Source: Sunxiuqinia sp963677175 (GTDB lineage: Bacteria > Bacteroidota > Bacteroidia > Bacteroidales > Prolixibacteraceae). Taken from it: DNA of 64,000 bases. The stretch is from NCBI GenBank assembly GCA_963677175.2, contig CAXXES010000004.1, positions 1,178,001-1,242,000 on the forward strand, in the 5' to 3' direction. The notes under the pieces are model-generated. The model made no database searches. It was not told where the DNA came from and saw only the letters and a list, made by a program, of their open reading frames with translations. Positions 25,951 through 34,605 of this stretch are shown piece by piece (position 1 is the first letter of the stretch; each line of letters begins with the position of its first letter). The position numbers and the translations under genes are program-made.

Positions 25951-26946
25951 TTAATGTATAGCTGGGTTTTGAATTTGTATACACTCGCGAAAACGTCCGT
26001 ATGGACGAGGATTATTCTCGTGCACATTATAGTCGCGATGAATAAAAAAGGCACCAAAGCCACCTTTTTTTCCTGTAACAGGTTGATAGCTTGCTTGCGC
26101 ATACATCTCCGACATCTTACTTTGCCAATTGTCTCCCATGTTACAACAGAAAACCACTTTCCCGATAGGCCAGCTGGTGCTGGTGCCACCACCATAAGCT
26201 TGCTTTAAGTAGTAGTTGCATATATCAACCAAATCAGTTGAAGGGTCTCCCGGAGAATCTACACAAAGCATTTTACCGGTATCAGTCACGTCCTTACCAT
26301 ATCTTTTTTGGATGAGTGCCAAGCGTTCTTCCATTGTAATGTCGGGGTTGGGTCCCATGTACTTAGCCAAATGATTCATAAAGTGGAGGAAGTAAGTACC
26401 AGACAAAAAGTCACCTTCAGGTTCGTAGTCGGCATCAAAGCCGTCCAGATCATTCTCGAATACCTGATCGAGGAAGTATTCGGCATACATCTCAATAGAA
26501 CGAAGGATTGCAGAATCTTTTTCCTCACCATCCGGCATTGCTCTAGCCTCATTGTAGGCAATTTTGAACTCTTTTTCGTCTGTCTCCGCATCGATACGTG
26601 TGATGGCTACCGCGAACATCTTAGTACCTTTCACCTTCTGAACAAAACGAATTTCTTCCCAGATATCTGTGTTTTCTTTGGCAGGAATACCACCCCACAT
26701 AGAGCAGATATCGAGGCTGTCTGGCAATCCCATGAAGCGCACTCCCAAAGAGTTTTGTGCTCCATATTGAGCAAACCATCCGAAAGAAATGGAGTGGTCG
26801 CTGGCTTTGTAGTCGCGTAAATTCTGATAATATAGATCACTGTAGGTATAGGGTTGCTGAATTATTTCTGTTTCGATGTCTGTGTCGCATGAATACATCA
26901 GTGAGCCCATCGCAACAAGTGCTAATAGATATTTTATTGTTCTCAT
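25951..26946 (-). CDS. GH18 endo-beta-N-acetylglucosaminidase-like lipoprotein
   Basis: 331 residues. Lipobox Cys20 (MGSLMYSC). GH18 barrel with the full catalytic signature DGFDADYE (D168 to E175; E175 acid, D173 assisting), preceded by SFGWFAQYG and followed by YGKDVTDTGKMLCVDSP and FCCNMGDNW. Together with the two DUF1735 proteins and SusCD this resembles the Bacteroides loci in which a surface GH18 cuts the chitobiose core of high-mannose N-glycans. Chitinase activity is less likely given the size, lipid anchor and neighbours. The gene is 39 bp downstream of susD. Substrate is inferred from context, not proven. Confidence 0.88.
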   Translation of the reverse strand: MRTIKYLLALVAMGSLMYSCDTDIETEIIQQPYTYSDLYYQNLRDYKASDHSISFGWFAQYGAQNSLGVRFMGLPDSLDICSMWGGIPAKENTDIWEEIRFVQKVKGTKMFAVAITRIDAETDEKEFKIAYNEARAMPDGEEKDSAILRSIEMYAEYFLDQVFENDLDGFDADYEPEGDFLSGTYFLHFMNHLAKYMGPNPDITMEERLALIQKRYGKDVTDTGKMLCVDSPGDPSTDLVDICNYYLKQAYGGGTSTSWPIGKVVFCCNMGDNWQSKMSEMYAQASYQPVTGKKGGFGAFFIHRDYNVHENNPRPYGRFRECIQIQNPAIH

Positions 26947-26985
26947 AATCAGATTAATTGTTAATATTTATTACTAGACTTACTA

Positions 26986-28584
26986 TCATCTCACGTCCCA
27001 CCAAAGTTTCGTCCCAGCTATGTCGTTGCCTCCCAGGAGGGATACGGCTGTATTTACGTTCTTCGTGTTGTTTGAGTACTCCGTTGTAGGGAACTTGAGT
27101 CGGCTAATCAGTTCGCCGCTGGCAACTTCGGTCACACCGTCGTAAGAATAGATTCTAATGAATCCGGGATAACCGGTTCTACGCATTTCGCTCCATGCTT
27201 CTTGTCCGTTGGGGAAGAGGGCAATCCACTTTTGAACCATGATCCGCTGTAGTTTTACTTCATCCTCGGAAGTATTGTCCCAAGCGGGAGATAGCTGAGA
27301 GAGATGGTTGGCAGAAGTTGTACCGCTGCCGGAAGACACCGGAGCCTGATAGGTAGTAAGTGGCAAACTCGTGTTGTTTGAAATATAAGCATCTGAACCT
27401 GAGGCGCCCCATTGTGCAAAAGAAGCGCGTATGCCTTGCTCGTAGTAGCTTTGAGAAGATTCCTGTCCAAGCCCCATTCGCAACGCCGCTTCGGACAAAA
27501 GGAAGTAAGCCTCGGAAGCAGTCATCCATTGCATGCCGTCGTCAGAAGCAACATTGATGCCCGAAGCAGCTGCAGAATAGCTGTCTTTGTTGATGTTAGA
27601 CAGACCATTGCGTACCCCGTGATAAGCACCGTCATTAATCGCTGTACGAAAGTAACGAGAAATACGCGGGTCGTTGTACCCATTCATATAGCAATCCATC
27701 GTGGCACTCATTCGCATATCTTGGAAGCTTTCACTTACTTCCCAGATGGGATTGGTGAAAGTAAATGAAGACGTTTGATGCAAAATGGCTGAGTCGTCAG
27801 TAGAAGTCATCAAGCCATAGCTGTGATTGATGGCTGCAGTAGCTTCAGTTTGTGCTTTTGTTTCATCGACAAAAGAAATACGCATGGCCAAGCGTAAACG
27901 AAGGGTATTAGCGAACTTAATCCATTTCGTGGTGTTGCCGCTGTAGATATAGTCGTAATCTTCCATATACGTCGCCGTGTTGTTGTTGCTATAGGTCGTC
28001 AACGCATTGATAGCTTGATCAAGTTCTTCGAAGAACTTGTTGTATATAGCTTGTTGGCTATCGTAGGGAACTTTTGTAGAAGTACCGAATTCGCTATAAG
28101 GAATAGGACCATACATGTCAGTAATTCTGCTCATCCCCAGTACTTTGACAATGGTCGCCATAGCCCTGGCGGGAGAATCTTCATCGGTAACATCCACAAT
28201 CGACTTCCAAGGCTGCATAATGTACGTATAAGCATCGGTGAAAGGAGCGTTGTACCAATTTTGATAGAGCCTGTAATGATCGTTATGAACGGCGGTATAG
28301 CTATAGGTATTGATATTGGCAATGTAACTGGCGAAAATGTCTCCCGTCAGCATCTCCGTAATCTGATATTCACCCCCCAGGTCTTCGCCTACAATAAACA
28401 CTCCTTTTTCCATCTGAGTAAAGAATGCACCTGTGTTCAGGTTATCCTGCGTCATCTGTTCGGGCGTTACTTCATTTGGATTGATATTCCATTTTTCAAA
28501 TTGGTCGGTGCAAGAGGAGAAGACTAAACTTCCCAACAGGAGCGCACCGCTTATCACTTTCGAATATTTCAAAATTTGTTTCAT
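26986..28584 (-). CDS. SusD-like (SusD_2/RagB family) lipoprotein
   Basis: 532 residues. Lipobox Cys25 (GSLVFSSC). Matches the SusD-like subfamily paired with N-glycan GH18 enzymes: FEKWNINPNEVTPEQM near the N-terminus, ARAMATIVKVLGMSRITDMYGPIPYSE at about 140-165, TKWIKFANTLRLRLAMRISF at about 220-240, and WMTASEAYFLLSEAALRMGL at about 360. It binds glycan released at the surface and delivers it to the adjacent SusC, 12 bp upstream. The coding sequence is intact, unlike its SusC partner. Confidence 0.93.
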   Translation of the reverse strand: MKQILKYSKVISGALLLGSLVFSSCTDQFEKWNINPNEVTPEQMTQDNLNTGAFFTQMEKGVFIVGEDLGGEYQITEMLTGDIFASYIANINTYSYTAVHNDHYRLYQNWYNAPFTDAYTYIMQPWKSIVDVTDEDSPARAMATIVKVLGMSRITDMYGPIPYSEFGTSTKVPYDSQQAIYNKFFEELDQAINALTTYSNNNTATYMEDYDYIYSGNTTKWIKFANTLRLRLAMRISFVDETKAQTEATAAINHSYGLMTSTDDSAILHQTSSFTFTNPIWEVSESFQDMRMSATMDCYMNGYNDPRISRYFRTAINDGAYHGVRNGLSNINKDSYSAAASGINVASDDGMQWMTASEAYFLLSEAALRMGLGQESSQSYYEQGIRASFAQWGASGSDAYISNNTSLPLTTYQAPVSSGSGTTSANHLSQLSPAWDNTSEDEVKLQRIMVQKWIALFPNGQEAWSEMRRTGYPGFIRIYSYDGVTEVASGELISRLKFPTTEYSNNTKNVNTAVSLLGGNDIAGTKLWWDVR

Positions 28585-28596
28585 TTTAATGGTACT

Positions 28597-31500
28597 TTAG
28601 AAGTTAAGTTTTACAGAGAACCCAAGGTTACGCAAGCTTGGCAACATGAAGTAGTCCATTCCACTGAAATGAGTGCCAGTGCTGGCTGTCAACTCGGGGT
28701 CATAAGGAGCCTTGCAGTAGAGCATGAAGAGATTATGTCCGGTAAAGGCTACGTTCATATCTTGAATCCATGGAATCCATTTATTTACAGGCAGATCATA
28801 CCCCACTGTAAGTTCTGCTAAACGAATGTTCGTTGCGCTATATACATACATCGAGCTTGCACCCGTACCTACTGTCTGGTAATACTTCTGAGGAGCGGGA
28901 ACCAGGTAACCGTTAATCATCACACCACCTGCATCGCGAGCTTCGGCCGACGCCTTAGATGTACCGTAAGCGTCCATCAGGGCTTGTGTCATTGACACTC
29001 CTATGCCTCCCACACGGGCGTTAATCAAGAATCCAAGAGAGATATCTTTCCAACGGAAAGAGTTGCGCCACCCCATGGTGTATTTGGGCTGAGCGTTTCC
29101 GGCATATATCCAACCGTCGCCACGTTCGCCTGCATTGTTATCAACCGATACCGTATTGTTCACATAGTCCACATCGATGTGTCCGTGTTCGTCAGTCTTC
29201 AGTGCGGTTACGTAGAGGTCACCAATTGATCCACCTACGGTTAAACGAGAGATTACATTACCAATACCTCCCAAGTCGAGTACATCTTGTTCAACCATAA
29301 GATCCGATGAAAGTTCTGTGGCTTTAAGCAACTTCTTAATCTTGTTGCGATTCAAACTGTAAGTAAAGGAAGTATTCCATTGTACTTCACCAAGCGGCTG
29401 ATTCAATGCCCAACTGACTTCAACGCCTTTATTATCTACCTGCCCACCGTTAATATAAATTGAGCTATAACCCGAAGAAGCAGATAGAGAAGGGTTAAAC
29501 AACTGATTGAATGTAGAGGTTTGGTACAAAGAGACGTTGAACTCCAACTTTTCTTTCCAAAAGTGAGATTGCAAACCAATTTCCCATGAATGGGTACGTT
29601 CTGGTAAGATATCATTGTTGGGATAAGTAGTGGTAGAAGTAGGCATGCCAGATTCGTAGGGATGTGTCTGATAAGCAATATAGTGAGTAGGAGCGTTGCC
29701 TACCTCGCTATAAGAACCACGAACCTTCAAGAATGAAAGTGCATGACTTTTGATGGAGAACAGGTCTGTCAATATAGCTGAAAGTCCTACTGAACCATAA
29801 GGAAGATTCTTTTTTTCGGTCCATGCTAAGCCAGATGACCAATCGATACGTCCCGTTAAATCAAGGTAAAGTTTGCTTTGCCATCCCAACTGTGTGTTAG
29901 CAAAGAGAGATTGGGTTTGGTCGTGGTAATTCGTTTGGTCGAACTTTGCATTGTTTTGATTGAGGTTTCTTAGCGTAAAGCTGTTGGCCACTGAGTTCAA
30001 ATCACCACCTACATGGTAGTAACTGTAATTGACGTCTTTAATGCTGGTTCCTACGTTAGCTGACAATGAAATATCACCATAGTACTTGTCGATGTTTAGC
30101 ATCATATCGCCATAGATTTGGCGGGTTGACTCATCATCTTTATAATATGCACCATATTTTTGTGCAAAAATGGCATCGGTAGAAGCTGAATATTTCTTCT
30201 CGTAGTTAGCAGAAGTATAGTCCATCTTAGCGCGTGCGCCCAATGTAATGCCCTTTGCAATGTTGTAGCTCAAACCGCCACTAATCAAAAAACGGTCCTT
30301 GTGATTGATGAAAGTGTCGCGATTAACAATCCAATACGGATTTTGCATACCTATACCCATATTTCCCCAAGGCCAATACTGTGTCTTGAACCCTCGGCTT
30401 TCATTGTACATTTCAAACAGTTGATAAGTCTCGAGGCTATAGCTGGGCGACATCAGGTAAGTAGCAACGATGGGGTTGAAATACTGTCCTTGAGAAATCA
30501 TGTTTTGCTCGCGAACATTCATATAACTGGCACTCAAATCCAGAAGCAACTTGTCTTGTAACAAATCGGTAGTGTTGCGGATGCTGAAGTTATATCTGTC
30601 GAGCGTATTGTTTTCCACGATACCTTCTGCATTGGTCGCTGCCATAGATAAAAAAGTTTGGTTCTTGTCGTTACCATTGCTGATGGTCAATGAGTTTGTT
30701 TCGTTCCAACCTGTTTGAAAGAAGTCCATCGGATCGTAGCTGCTGGATTGAGTCAGTTTCGCTCCCCAACTTTGCAATGAGCCGCTAGTTGCACCATAAG
30801 TATTTTGAAACTCAGGCGTAACAAAAGGATCAAAGAAAGAAGTGTTGTTGGAGTAGCTTACACGTAACTTGTCAGCTGATCCCTTTTTGGTGGTAATCAT
30901 AATGACACCGTTGGCAGCTTCGCTACCATAGAGTGCAGAAGCGGCAGCACCACTCAGCACCGACATTGTCTCGATATCTTCGGGGTTAATCATGGAAACA
31001 CCATCACCACTCTGTCCCATACCTGTATAGTAGTCCGAAGGCTGAGTCGTTTGGAGAGAAGGCATTGGAATCCCATCGATGACATACAATGCGTTGTTGT
31101 TTCCGGAGATAGACTTCGCACCACGCATTACCACCTTGACTCCACCACCGATACCAGAAGCACTAGCATTGATGGATACACCGGCCACCTTACCTGCTAG
31201 GCTATTCATGAAGTTGGCATCTTTCACCGCTACAATTTCATGAGCTTTTATTTCTTGTACATTGTATGTTAGAGACTTAGACTCCTTTCTTATTCCCAAT
31301 GCAGTGACTACAACATCTTCTATCCCGATGGCATTTTCTTCCATCATCAGGTTAATTGAAGATTGATTTCCAACCAGAACTTCTTGTGTTTCATGCCCAC
31401 AAAAGAAAATACTAAAGTTGCATCAGCGGAAACCTCTGCAATCGAGTAGTCTCCGTCAAAATCAGTGATTGCTCCCTGAGTTGTCCCCTTAATGATTACT

Positions 31501-31955
31501 GTAACTCCAGGAAGCGGAGCCCCGGAAGAGTCGGAAACACGGCCCGATACAGAAATTTGTTGTTGAAAGGTTGATGCTTGATTTCCATCAGGTATCGTTA
31601 GAACAATTAGTCTGTTTTTGATCGTGTAATCAATATTGGTGCCTGCAAATACCGATTTTAGAACTTCTTCAATTTTCGCATTTTGCACGTTAATTGAAAT
31701 CTGCCTGCTCACGTCAACGATCTTTCCGCTATACATAAAATTGTATTCGCTTTGATCTTCAATAGTAGATAGGACTTCCCGAACTGTAACTTTCTCCATA
31801 TTCAGATTGAGCATTTTCGATTGCGAGTAACTCTCACTTGCAAAAACACAAAACATGGAAATCAAAATCAAAAAGGCCGTTAGTTTCATAATCCTGAATG
31901 TTTGTTTCAACCTGGAAAATTTGATATTCCTCGGTAATTCATCATTTTTTTTCAT
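28597..31955 (-). pseudogene. SusC-type TonB-linked transporter with STN domain, split by a 1-nt frameshift
   Basis: Two abutting reading frames together make one SusC of about 1,120 residues. The 5' part (31347-31955, 202 codons) has a signal peptide, an STN domain (LNLNMEKVTVREVLSTIEDQ) and a carboxypeptidase-like domain (VSGRVSDSSGAPLPGVTVII) up to FSFVGMK. The 3' part (28597-31347) continues with MMEENAIGIEDVVVTALG, plug and barrel. Restoring one A in the run at 31389-31391 (plus-strand T) rejoins them as GMKTQEVLVGNQSSINLM, matching the intact SusC at 53436. This is either a real inactivating deletion or a sequencing error; the rest of both frames is undamaged. The STN domain and upstream fecR/sigma genes imply transport-coupled regulation. 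Confidence 0.88.
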
Positions 31956-32016
31956 ATTTTTGTATTGATTAGTTTGTAATTCCCTGTATGTCAGACAGAG
32001 GTGTTGTTAATCTCTT

Positions 32017-32042
32017 CAGGGAAATGTTGACGCATTTCCCTG
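32017..32042 (-). promoter_or_regulatory. Hairpin between fecR and susC (module 1)
   Basis: CAGGGAAATG, loop TTGACG, CATTTCCCTG: perfect 10-bp stem 70 bp after the fecR stop and about 60 bp before the susC start. Comparable hairpins occupy the same position at 53353 and 63320. Confidence 0.7.
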
Positions 32043-32111
32043 TTGTTTTTTATTGAGTAGTCTATACTATACCATAGGCAAATTATTTTTTTCGGTTAGA
32101 GCTCTGTTTTA

Positions 32112-33185
32112 TTATCGTTGTTCTAATATTATTTTCTGCTTAGAGAATGTTCCGTCCGGCATTTTTTTACGGGGAAGGGTCTTATAAACAATTGGAGTTG
32201 CAACGGCCATCAGGTCAAGGATTTGGTAAAGAGGTTCATCTTTAAAAGTAACCGTATATATATAATCTTCTATTTCGTCTTTGACCTCAAAATCAACATT
32301 AAACATTCGACTCAATCGCTCTGTAACTTGTAGAATAGGTGTGTCTTCGAAAATTAGCTTTCCCTCAGTCCATGATATGTATTTCTCAATGTTCCCTTCC
32401 ATGCTTGAAATTGAGCCGTTCCGCAAATTGTAATTTACATGCAGGCCGGGCTTCATTGTTCCAAGGTGTTCAGGTTTGCCATTTTTCTTAATCTGCTCTA
32501 AGACTACTTTCCCGGAAATAAGAGTCGTTTCAACAACATCATCATCAGGATATGCCAAAACGTTGAAAGTTGTCCCAACCGCTTTGATATTCAGATTTCC
32601 TGTTTTTACAATAAATGGTTTTTCTGGATTATGGGTAACCTTAAAAAAGCCTTCACCATAAAGGGTTACTTCTCGAGTATCGCTTGAAAACAAGTGAGGG
32701 TATTTAATCTTACTTCCATAATTTAGCTGAACCTCAGAACCATCAGATAATTGAACAACTGTTTTTGATCCTAACGGAGCAATAACCTCAATAGAGTCTA
32801 AAGCCAGACTGGCATATTTTGTACTTTCAATTTTCTTTTCAGAAAGTGTGTAAAATAAAAAGGTAAGGACAGGGATCAAAAGAATTGCTGCCGCTCTTGT
32901 AATCCATTTTGTTATGATAAGTAATTTTAGAGATTTGCTTACTTTAGCATTAGCATTATTCTTTTTATTTTTCTCGTCTATTCTTTTCTGAATCCTATCA
33001 AAGATTACCATATAGTTTTTGTCATCACCCATATCGCTTGTTCTCTGATAGGAATTCCAAGCCTCAAAGCTCCAACGTTGGTTTTCTTCGTTTAATGCAT
33101 CAGTGTTTATCCACCTGAATACTTCTATAAGTTCAGCATCAGTACACTGATTATTTAAATACTTTATGAGTAATTCTTTTTTCAT
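32112..33185 (-). CDS. FecR-family anti-sigma factor
   Basis: 357 residues from the ATG at 33185 (MKKELLIKYLNNQCTDAELI); the longer frame upstream lacks family similarity. Cytosolic sigma-binding region about 1-75, one membrane helix about 96-116 (AAAILLIPVLTFLFYTLS), periplasmic FecR domain about 130-250 (VVQLSDGSEVQLNYGSKIKY, VTLYGEGFFKVTHNPEKPFI) and a DUF4974 C-terminal domain (LQVTERLSRMFNVDFEV). By family it holds the ECF sigma factor encoded just upstream and releases it when the STN domain of the partner SusC signals substrate. Confidence 0.93.
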   Translation of the reverse strand: MKKELLIKYLNNQCTDAELIEVFRWINTDALNEENQRWSFEAWNSYQRTSDMGDDKNYMVIFDRIQKRIDEKNKKNNANAKVSKSLKLLIITKWITRAAAILLIPVLTFLFYTLSEKKIESTKYASLALDSIEVIAPLGSKTVVQLSDGSEVQLNYGSKIKYPHLFSSDTREVTLYGEGFFKVTHNPEKPFIVKTGNLNIKAVGTTFNVLAYPDDDVVETTLISGKVVLEQIKKNGKPEHLGTMKPGLHVNYNLRNGSISSMEGNIEKYISWTEGKLIFEDTPILQVTERLSRMFNVDFEVKDEIEDYIYTVTFKDEPLYQILDLMAVATPIVYKTLPRKKMPDGTFSKQKIILEQR

Positions 33186-33334
33186 TTTTTGCCTAAATAT
33201 GCCTAACAAAAATTTGGGAGGCAATAAAGCTCCCGACTGCACGAAGTGATAAGGATTAGTTTCGTGCTTTTAAGAGTTTCGAAAGGTAATACGCTCAACC
33301 TGGTTAATGGGAGTATGTAAAAAATGATCTTTTT

Positions 33335-33922
33335 TTAATAGAGGAACAGAAATGTAAATAACAAATTAATTGTCAGGCTACTATCAATTCTGGATTTTAA
33401 AAAAGCAAGTGTATTAGCGACGTGCTTTTTTACGGTGTTAACTGAAATATCCAGTTTTCTTGCAATTTCATCATGCGATAATCCTTCTTCACGACTTAAC
33501 TGAAATATTTCTTTCTGGCGCGGGGTCAATTCATTCAATAATGATTGTACCTTGTCTTTTAATTCATGAAAATGGATTTCATCAATTAGATCAGGAGAGC
33601 TATTGACGTATTGCAAAGATTTTACGTATTCAACGTATTTTGTCTCATTCGCTTTTTTTCGCAGCATACTGATTGTGGCATTGTAAGCAACAGTAAACAG
33701 GAAAGATTCAAATGAAGAATAGACGTCAATTTTATTTCTTGATTCCCATATTTTTACAAAAACTTCCTGAACAATCTCCTCTGCGTCTTCTTTTTGTTTC
33801 ACGTACTTTAAGACAAACCCAAATAATTTCTTGCAGTATCTTTCATAAATATGGAAAAAGGCAACCCTGTCATCCTTTTGAATGAGTATAAGAAGCTCCT
33901 TATTTGATTTTAAGTTTTTCAA
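33335..33922 (-). CDS. ECF RNA polymerase sigma factor (Bacteroidetes PUL type)
   Basis: 195 residues. Region 2 (FFHIYERYCKKLFGFVLKYV, EEIVQEVFVKIWESRNKI) and region 4 (LTPRQKEIFQLSREEGLSHD, EIARKLDISVNTVKKHV) are complete. It is first in the minus-strand locus, 149 bp before fecR, and is predicted to drive the downstream SusC-SusD-GH18-DUF1735-GH3 genes. The hydrophobic C-terminal tail (LLFTFLFLY) is common in this subgroup. Confidence 0.93.
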   Translation of the reverse strand: MKNLKSNKELLILIQKDDRVAFFHIYERYCKKLFGFVLKYVKQKEDAEEIVQEVFVKIWESRNKIDVYSSFESFLFTVAYNATISMLRKKANETKYVEYVKSLQYVNSSPDLIDEIHFHELKDKVQSLLNELTPRQKEIFQLSREEGLSHDEIARKLDISVNTVKKHVANTLAFLKSRIDSSLTINLLFTFLFLY

Positions 33923-33991
33923 GCGAACAAAAGTTGATCTGCAAATATATCTTTTTTGAATGATGTTTGAAATTCAAGTTCATTTTGATTT

Positions 33992-34177
33992 TATGGCAGA
34001 ACTTCAGTTAGCTTCTTCATATCCATCAATATTTTTGAATCCAGAATCCTGGCATCGATCTGAGTTGTCTTTATTGAAGTATGGCCCAACATTTTTGAAA
34101 CCGTTTCAATAGGCACTCCCTTAGACAAGGTAACCGGAGTGGCGAAGGTATGCCGAGCAACATACATTGACAGTAAA
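33992..34177 (-). pseudogene. Conjugative-element-type integrase, inactive C-terminal remnant
   Basis: 61 codons ending in TAA: ARHTFATPVTLSKGVPIETV then SKMLGHTSIKTTQIDARIL match the end of Bacteroidetes tyrosine integrases. The family reads HxxRHTFA and TTQIYAK; here the His is Tyr and the nucleophile Tyr is Asp, so the fragment is dead as well as truncated. It marks an old insertion between the glycan locus and the siderophore-type operon. Confidence 0.8.
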
Positions 34178-34435
34178 CCACAATTTTATCTTTATTGCAA
34201 AAAGAATCGAGACTTTGTTTTCCAATTATGCTAAATATTTTAGCGGGTTTAAAATCAGGATTTTTTCCAAAATCACAGCTTTAACTGTAATGCATCAACA
34301 AGGTCGTGTTCAAAAGGAATATCAATAATATAGAAGTTAATATAATTTGAAATGCGCACCAGGTGTTTTAAAATCAATTGGGTGAAGGTATAATGAAGAC
34401 AGATCATCTGCAAAGGATCTATGCGTGAGGGTGAA

Positions 34436-34455
34436 AATCCCCATTAATGGGGATT
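34436..34455. promoter_or_regulatory. Perfect 20-bp palindrome upstream of the TonB receptor gene
   Basis: AATCCCCATTAATGGGGATT, 150 bp before the receptor start. Could be an operator or the remains of a repeat; no terminator T-run follows. Confidence 0.35.
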
Positions 34456-34605
34456 GTGCTTCGGTACTCGAAAATCTATTTTTGCTTCCAGAAGAAAATG
34501 GTGAATCATAAAAGCAGCCGCTGATTTAAAAGTAGAGAAAATAAGGCTGGACAGTAAATATTCATAAAAATAAATATCAAAATAAATCGTAATAAAATAT
34601 TTGGA

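Larger units (their letters stand above)
33923..34605. other. Intergenic region with integrase debris
   Basis: No intact gene. Contains the integrase fragment at 33992-34177 and a perfect palindrome at 34436-34455. The remainder is AT-rich and includes the promoter region of the siderophore-type operon; no Fur-like box could be assigned with confidence. Confidence 0.5.

Noticed and set aside
34436..34455. Fur box upstream of the siderophore-type operon
   Set aside because: The palindrome AATCCCCATTAATGGGGATT does not match the GATAATGATAATCATTATC-like Fur pattern.
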